Translations under genes and position numbers: made by a program
Origin: Pseudomonas sp. MWU13-2105
Lineage (GTDB): Bacteria; Pseudomonadota; Gammaproteobacteria; Pseudomonadales; Pseudomonadaceae
Direction: 5' to 3'
Assembly: GCF_023242315.1 (NCBI RefSeq)
Contig: NZ_JALLIY010000014.1
Coordinates: 168,069 to 232,068 of the forward strand
DNA length: 64,000 nucleotides
Part shown: positions 59,913 to 64,000 of the stretch, one piece after another
How the letters are laid out: every line of letters starts with the position of its first letter
Position numbering within the stretch: the first letter of the stretch is position 1
The notes under the pieces: generated by a model
The model's input: only the letters and a program-made list of their open reading frames with translations
Databases searched by the model: none
Told to the model about the DNA's origin: nothing

Positions 59913-59937
59913 TAGCGAAAGGTAATACCTAGCGCTA
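59913..59937. promoter_or_regulatory. Operator-like palindrome of toxin-antitoxin pair 2
   Basis: AGGTAATACCT at 59920-59930 is a perfect palindrome around a central A. It is flanked by GTAGCG (59913-59918) and its inverse CGCTAC (59933-59938). It lies 14-38 bases before the antitoxin start, where RHH antitoxins bind. Confidence 0.65.
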
Positions 59938-60048
59938 CTATGGCCACCGAGTGCTGGGCTGTCCATCGATCTACTTTCTGCCGGCTCACCGCTTGTCGAT
60001 AGCTGTTTGGCGATGCCCTCGTGATTTGCCAGGGGGTGGGCTTAACGC

Positions 60049-60414
60049 TCACTGGAATTGTTCCCCTATACAGAATGCGATAGCGGCAAGAAAAAAAGGG
60101 ATCTCAAAATACAATGGGGCTTTGATCCATCGCTTGAGTTTCAGCGGAATGGCATCGACCTCTTGCTGGGTCAAGAGCCCGCGCCAGATAAATATTTTGG
60201 GGAACATGATCATCATGCTGATCACCCCTTGTCTCATCGAGCGATCTTTGAACGAGCTTCCGCCCCACCACCGGCGATCACCGATTATCATTGCATTATT
60301 ATTGAAGTAGGGCTCGACCAGATCCAATTTTGTATTGACGACATAGGTTGACAAGCCAATACCAAAGAGCATGAAAAATATACTAAAAACGGCTAATAGC
60401 GGATAAATGGTCAT
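60049..60414 (-). CDS. Small membrane protein, possible immunity partner
   Basis: This 121-residue protein from ATG 60414 has an N-terminal membrane helix (IYPLLAVFSIFFMLFGIGLSTYVV), a further hydrophobic stretch (VISMMIMFPKIFIW) and a C-terminal helix (FEIPFFLAAIAFCIG). Its start overlaps the stop of the upstream broken gene (ATGA), the coupling usual for effector-immunity pairs. It is AT-richer than its neighbours. The immunity role is inference from position and topology. Confidence 0.6.
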   Translation of the reverse strand: MTIYPLLAVFSIFFMLFGIGLSTYVVNTKLDLVEPYFNNNAMIIGDRRWWGGSSFKDRSMRQGVISMMIMFPKIFIWRGLLTQQEVDAIPLKLKRWIKAPLYFEIPFFLAAIAFCIGEQFQ

Positions 60415-61103
60415 AAGCCTTCCCACTTATACATCAGATCCCCCATTGACTCTCCGAATTTTCCTCCCCACGTTCCTCCCACATATCCGCCGACGGCACC
60501 ACCGATAATTCCGCAACTCAACGCACCCCAACCTCCCGACACAACACCCAATCCAACGGCACATACAATGCGCCCTCCATAGGCGCCAACCTTTCCTCCG
60601 AAGTGAGATCCCGTAATCCCGGCCGCTACTTTCCCGCCTTCCACATAGCGCGCCTTCCGGCACTGCTCCTCTCGCCCGGTCGAACAGGCTTCTTGAATCG
60701 CCAGCCCCGCCGCCCCCACGTCCAGCGCCATGCCCACATAACCGCCTTTGCTCAGAAATCGGGAGGTACTGGCAATCTTGTTGATCCGCTGCGCCTACCC
60801 GTCGATGTCCTGGCGATGCAGATAGCGTCGGGTGGAAATGCCGAGCCTCTTCTTGATCGATTTGTTATGCCGCAGGCTGGTGCCATAATGACCGACGCCC
60901 TGGAGTTGGGTGTCCAGCTTCTGGAACAGGACTTGGCGCCGAGCGATGAACTCGGTCCTTGCCGAAGCGCCGTCTTTCAGGTGCTGCTGATGCAGTTTTT
61001 CTATGTCTTTCAAGGTTTCCTCAACCCCACTCAAATGCCGTCCCCAGGCCGCGGTGGTGCTGCCGATGCCAATCGAGCTATAACCCAGCAACCCCTGCAA
61101 CAA
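60411..61103 (-). pseudogene. Broken effector-like gene with glycine-zipper C-terminus
   Basis: One minus-strand frame from ~61115 to 60411 is interrupted by a single in-frame TAG at 60795-60797. Both sides keep the same frame and similar style: upstream ENDS ...RRYLHRQDIDG-stop, downstream continues AQRINKIASTSRFLSKGGYVGMALDVGAAG. The N-terminal part (GYSSIGIGSTTAAWGRHLSGVEETLKD) is helical. The C-terminal part is rich in Gly-x-Gly (CGIIGGAVGGYVGGTWGGKFGESMGD), like membrane-active toxin or colicin/T6SS-effector tails. An in-frame TGA at 61116-61118 and no good start suggest 5' truncation as well. The toxin identity is not established. Confidence 0.65.
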
Positions 61104-61295
61104 ATCATAGTTGTTTCATTGATGAATCCGTGCGCCACGCTTCACATCCTTGATGTGTGAAAGATGACGTCGGATATAAAGGCAGATAAACACTGAAAAA
61201 AAGAGCAATTCCGCTATTTGCTACAGGTCTTAATTGATTATAGGAAATGTCCTGCGTGTCGATTGATGCTGACAAGGTTGGAGAGCGTGCGTGGC

Positions 61296-61442
61296 TTACT
61301 TGGTGACGGGCAGTTTTCCGGTGGCAATGAAGGCATGAAAGGCTGTTTGTCCGTCACGCGCGGCCTGACGCACATCAAGGTATGTCAGTTCACTGCTGAT
61401 GGGCTTCTTGTAGGGATTGTCGATTTTTTTGGTGGTGGCCAT
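61296..61442 (-). CDS. Possible 48-residue small protein
   Basis: A short frame starts at ATG 61442 (MATTKKIDNPYKKPISSEL) and ends TGKLPVTK-stop. It has a CTGGACAG upstream, and its composition is protein-like (TYLDVRQAARDGQTAFHAFI). Nothing else is supported in 61119-61697. I do not recognise it, so it may be a real small gene or chance. Confidence 0.4.
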   Translation of the reverse strand: MATTKKIDNPYKKPISSELTYLDVRQAARDGQTAFHAFIATGKLPVTK

Positions 61443-61697
61443 GGTGCTGTCCAGAGATCGAATGCTCATATGAAAAGGTTAAGCGATCGTTCATTGTTGA
61501 GCAAACCAGGGTGGCTGGCGATATTGCAGCTGCTTCGGCCAATGGTTTGTGCTGGGAGGTCGGCGGGCTCAGCGCACTTTCGTTCTCCGTCGGTACGCTG
61601 CCGTTAGCGTGAAACCGCTTACCTTGACCGGACGCCTTGAGCAAGCGTGGTGTACCGCGCCTCGGGATGTGGAGCGGGCACTTGTCGCACGCAGACC

Positions 61698-62240
61698 CTA
61701 GACACCCTCTGGAAGCTTCGATGCCATCATTTTTCTTCGATTCAATTTACGTCCGTCGACGATGAAGGTGCCATCACCCACGGCATGAATAGTTCGCGTC
61801 TCTTTTCGTGAGCGATCGAAGTACGCAGCGATGCCTTCGAGGACAACGATATTGTGCTTCTCGATGATATCGATAACTTTGCATTCGATATTGGCCAGGC
61901 ATTCCTTGATCAAGGGTGACCTGACATGTTTCCCCGTCACAGGCGTCAGTCCGAATTTTACAAATTTGTCGGTATCGGCGCCGGAACATGTTCCGACACC
62001 CACCACTTGATCGATCAGATCCACAGTGGGGATTGAAATGACGCATTCCCTGGTATTGCGAAGCGCGGCGTAGGAGTAATTCCAGGGGCCGGTGGTTATG
62101 GCAAATATCGGCGTAAAGCCCATCACCATGGTCCACGAGATGGTCATTATGTTGTTCTTTTCAGCATCGTGGGTGGTGACGAAGACAACCGGGCCTGACT
62201 CCATCAGTGTGAATGCTTTGCCGATGTTCATCTGCTTCAT
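61698..62240 (-). CDS. Flavin reductase-like domain protein
   Basis: This 180-residue protein has the FMN-binding flavin reductase/DIM6-NTAB fold. Typical segments are PVVFVTTHDAEKNNIMTISWTMVMGFTPIFAITTGPWNYSYAALRNTRECVISIP and GVGTCSGADTDKFVKFGLTP. Such proteins reduce flavin or bind FMN for other reactions; the substrate is unknown. ATG 62240 has GAGGAG 9 bases upstream. It is divergent from the cytochrome c gene. Confidence 0.88.
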   Translation of the reverse strand: MKQMNIGKAFTLMESGPVVFVTTHDAEKNNIMTISWTMVMGFTPIFAITTGPWNYSYAALRNTRECVISIPTVDLIDQVVGVGTCSGADTDKFVKFGLTPVTGKHVRSPLIKECLANIECKVIDIIEKHNIVVLEGIAAYFDRSRKETRTIHAVGDGTFIVDGRKLNRRKMMASKLPEGV

Positions 62241-62532
62241 CACCCAGCGCTCCTCATTGTCCAGTTCGCCCAGACGGGTTTTCGGTCAATTGCATGTGTG
62301 CATGCGGCACGCTGAGATCATCGGCATGGCAGTCTCCCGTCGAGCGCCGATAAATCGATCATAGCGCAAGGCACTGTTGCTCATGGCCGTGGCTATCTCT
62401 GGTACACGCGCAGACTTGATATAAATCAAGACGAGGGAGGCTTCATGGGAGAAATCTGGACAAAAGTGGGTGTTGACGTACGACTGAGCACCTCCCACGC
62501 GTTTTGATCAGTTGAGCGCAGGGGCGTAGACC

Positions 62533-63189
62533 ATGAAAGCAATTTGCATGAAGCGTTCTTTCAATCGTTCGCAATGGTTTCTTGCCCTTGGCGTGGTGGC
62601 GCTCACCGGTTGTACCGGTACGAGCGAGCAGGCATCGGAACAAACCTCGCCGATGCCCGGCCTGGCCATGGTCGACAAGGTTTGCTCCATGTGCCACGGA
62701 TTGACGGGGGAGTCCGTCTCGCCGATGTTTCCCAAATTGGCCGGCCAGCAAAAAGAGTACCTGAAGTTACAGCTGGCTGACTTCCAGGGCCATATGCGCA
62801 ACGATAAGATCGGGACTCAGTACATGTGGGGATTTACCCATTTGACGCAGACCCAGATCAGCGAACTGGCGGACTATTTTTCCAGTCAGGGCCCCATGAA
62901 GGCTGATGCCGACACGCCTGATGCGCGCGGCGAGTTGATCTTTCGCAAGGGCTTGCCTGAGTCGGGCGTCGCGCAGTGCAGTTCCTGCCACGGTGCCGAG
63001 GGGCAGGGCCAGGGTCGGTTTCCGCGCCTGGCAGGTCAACACGCCTATTACATGATTCGCCAGCTCAAGGTTCTTCAACAGACCGAGCAGCGCCCGCGTG
63101 ACGGCCTGATGAAGCAGGTCATCCATTCACTGCCTGATGAAGATGTCGTCTCTGTCGCTCATTACATTGCGACACTCGGGGCGAAATAG
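62533..63189 (+). CDS. Diheme cytochrome c (c4-like) lipoprotein
   Basis: This 218-residue exported electron carrier has two heme-attachment motifs, CSMCHG (~51-56) and CSSCHG (~153-158). The matching Met-containing segments suggest a c4-type tandem of two class I domains (FPKLAGQQKEYLKLQLADF and FPRLAGQHAYYMIRQLKVLQ). The signal peptide ends in a lipobox (VALTGC), so it is probably a periplasm-facing lipoprotein. An in-frame ATG at 62548 is an alternative start. The partner oxidoreductase is not in the window; the neighbouring flavin reductase is on the opposite strand. Confidence 0.9.
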   Translation: MKAICMKRSFNRSQWFLALGVVALTGCTGTSEQASEQTSPMPGLAMVDKVCSMCHGLTGESVSPMFPKLAGQQKEYLKLQLADFQGHMRNDKIGTQYMWGFTHLTQTQISELADYFSSQGPMKADADTPDARGELIFRKGLPESGVAQCSSCHGAEGQGQGRFPRLAGQHAYYMIRQLKVLQQTEQRPRDGLMKQVIHSLPDEDVVSVAHYIATLGAK

Positions 63190-63232
63190 GCACCGGCAAT
63201 GGGCGCGAGAGGCCGGGTTGGAATACTGGGCG

Positions 63233-63385
63233 GTCGTCGATGATTTGACGCAGTGGATGTTGCGCGGGGAGAGGGCGTAAGGACCGGGCGATCTTCGATT
63301 GATGTCGAGATTGGCGGCGGCGCACGGCAGGCTCACCGCGTTATTGTTCATCGCCAGCAAGCCGGCTCCTACAGGATTGCAGTGC
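63233..63385 (+). repeat. REP-associated dispersed repeat, copy B
   Basis: The same blocks and orientation as copy A at 52717 are seen: TTGACGCAGTGGATGTTGCG, GGCAGGCTCACCGCGTTATT and the REP-like end CGCCAGCAAGCCGGCTCCTA. The middle part differs. The two copies bracket the toxin-antitoxin/formate dehydrogenase block. Confidence 0.7.
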
Positions 63386-63452
63386 CTTGCGTAGGGATAC
63401 ACGCTGGGAGCCGCTGGATTTCTATTCACTGCGAGCAGGACTCAACTGATAG

Positions 63453-63707
63453 CTATCTCTTCAGCGCGCAAGGTTCACCTTGGAATGTCGTGAGCCGGTG
63501 GTGTTGGATGTATGGGATGGCATTTGGATGAAAGGAAACACGCAATGGAACATCCACGCCGAACACAGATGCGTCCGCTTGGCTCAAGTCATTCGCTACC
63601 AAAAGATCGCCCTGGTCGGTGAACGAAATCAAGCCTTCGTCCAGCAATGCGTGGAGTGCCACATTTAAAATGATGCTTTTAAATGGGTGTCCGGTTTCAT
63701 TAGACCA
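63453..63707 (-). pseudogene. C-terminal fragment of an HNH-endonuclease-like gene
   Basis: On the minus strand the open frame after a TAG at 63708-63710 reads WSNETGHPFKSIILNVALHA then LLDEGLISFTDQGDLLVAND, and so on to a stop at 63453. The pattern LHALLDEGLISF...LL and HPNAIPYIQHHRL resembles the C-terminal end of HNH restriction-type endonucleases (N-G-x-L-x2-x-H-x-L-F-D-x-G-L-I-S-F). The catalytic HNH part is missing upstream. It is therefore a remnant, not a working gene. Confidence 0.5.
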
Positions 63708-63862
63708 CTACATTCCCGGCTGGAATAGGCATCGCTTGCGCAAGGTGAGTTGTGAAGGGCATTCCTGATGGGCATATTTCCTATGCAGGCCAGCTCTCTA
63801 CTGGGCGAGCGGCGATGTCGCGATCATGAGTCTCGACACATCAACCTATCGAGGAAATACTC

Positions 63863-64000
63863 ATGACCCTTCAAGCCAAACTGGATGCTTTCAAGGCCGA
63901 CTTCGTTGCCGGCAAACCTCCCTACAACGCTCCGGCCCCCGTGCATGCCGTGATGCACCGGGCCACTGCCGAGCTGATCGCCAGCGGCCAGGCCGAGCGC
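63863..64000 (+). CDS. Peroxiredoxin-like protein, 5' end (cut by window edge)
   Basis: ATG 63863 has GAGGAA upstream and opens MTLQAKLDAFKADFVAGKPPYNAP; 46 codons are present. This N-terminus is typical of the AhpC/TSA-like 'peroxiredoxin-like family' proteins of pseudomonads. The redox Cys would lie beyond the window, so the call rests on the N-terminal pattern only. Confidence 0.6.
   Translation, partial: MTLQAKLDAFKADFVAGKPPYNAPAPVHAVMHRATAELIASGQAER

Noticed and set aside
61218..61697. Overlapping frames of 84 and 129 residues between the broken effector and the flavin reductase
   Set aside because: No motif, no ribosome site and no agreement between strands; only a 48-residue frame was kept, at low confidence.
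1..64000. CRISPR arrays, tRNA/rRNA genes, prophage or complete insertion sequences
   Set aside because: No regularly spaced repeats, no cloverleaf-like sequence and no transposase or phage structural gene were recognised by reading.

Overview
The window is a high-GC chromosomal segment of a Pseudomonas, most likely of the P. fluorescens group. The evidence is the gene content (norR-hmp, dsbB, cyoABCDE, a wss acetylated-cellulose operon, aroP, mlaA, several chemoreceptors), codon usage strongly biased to G/C at third positions, REP-like repeats, and two small RNAs of the GacA/Rsm type. It is almost wholly coding on both strands. No tRNA, rRNA, prophage, complete IS element or CRISPR array was seen.

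Layout. (1) 0-4.8 kb: a truncated cheV with a FliA-like promoter; norR and hmp in opposite orientations around three GT-N7-AC sites and a sigma54-like promoter (nitric oxide detoxification); dsbB. (2) 5.5-10.4 kb: the cytochrome bo3 ubiquinol oxidase operon cyoABCDE. (3) 10.4-21.8 kb: a MocR-type regulator, a hypothetical gene, a first RsmX-like sRNA, an MCP with a FliA-like promoter, a DedA protein, an AraC regulator facing an alpha/beta hydrolase, a LysR regulator facing an ArgD-like aminotransferase, a second RsmX-like sRNA, a PAS-GGDEF diguanylate cyclase and an uncharacterised coiled-coil protein. (4) 22.1-36.8 kb: wssABCDEFGHI, an operon for acetylated cellulose: MinD-like protein, PilZ-bearing synthase, BcsB, GH8 cellulase, BcsC porin and four acetylation proteins. 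(5) 36.8-52.6 kb: aroP, mlaA-like lipoprotein, a two-component system, a dCache chemoreceptor, DeoR and AraC regulators, an SDR, a Kdo hydroxylase, an outer-membrane protein, a CSD-TM2 protein, an orphan CrtZ-like hydroxylase and other small genes. (6) 52.7-63.4 kb: an accessory-looking block between two direct copies of a REP-containing repeat. It holds a ParE-type toxin-antitoxin pair, an NAD-dependent formate dehydrogenase operon (fdsGBA-D), a second toxin-antitoxin pair, a broken effector-like gene with an intact membrane partner, a flavin reductase and a diheme cytochrome c. The window ends in a decayed HNH endonuclease fragment and the start of a peroxiredoxin-like gene.

How it fits together. 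Two sRNAs, each with four GGA-loop hairpins and a terminator, lie downstream of GacA-type upstream sites at identical spacing; they should titrate RsmA/RsmE. The second one converges on a diguanylate cyclase that lies about 1.4 kb from the wss operon, whose synthase carries a c-di-GMP-binding PilZ domain. This suggests a local grouping of biofilm control functions, although the direct regulatory link is inference. The fds block, bracketed by toxin-antitoxin pairs and repeats, looks like a mobile or stabilised accessory segment.
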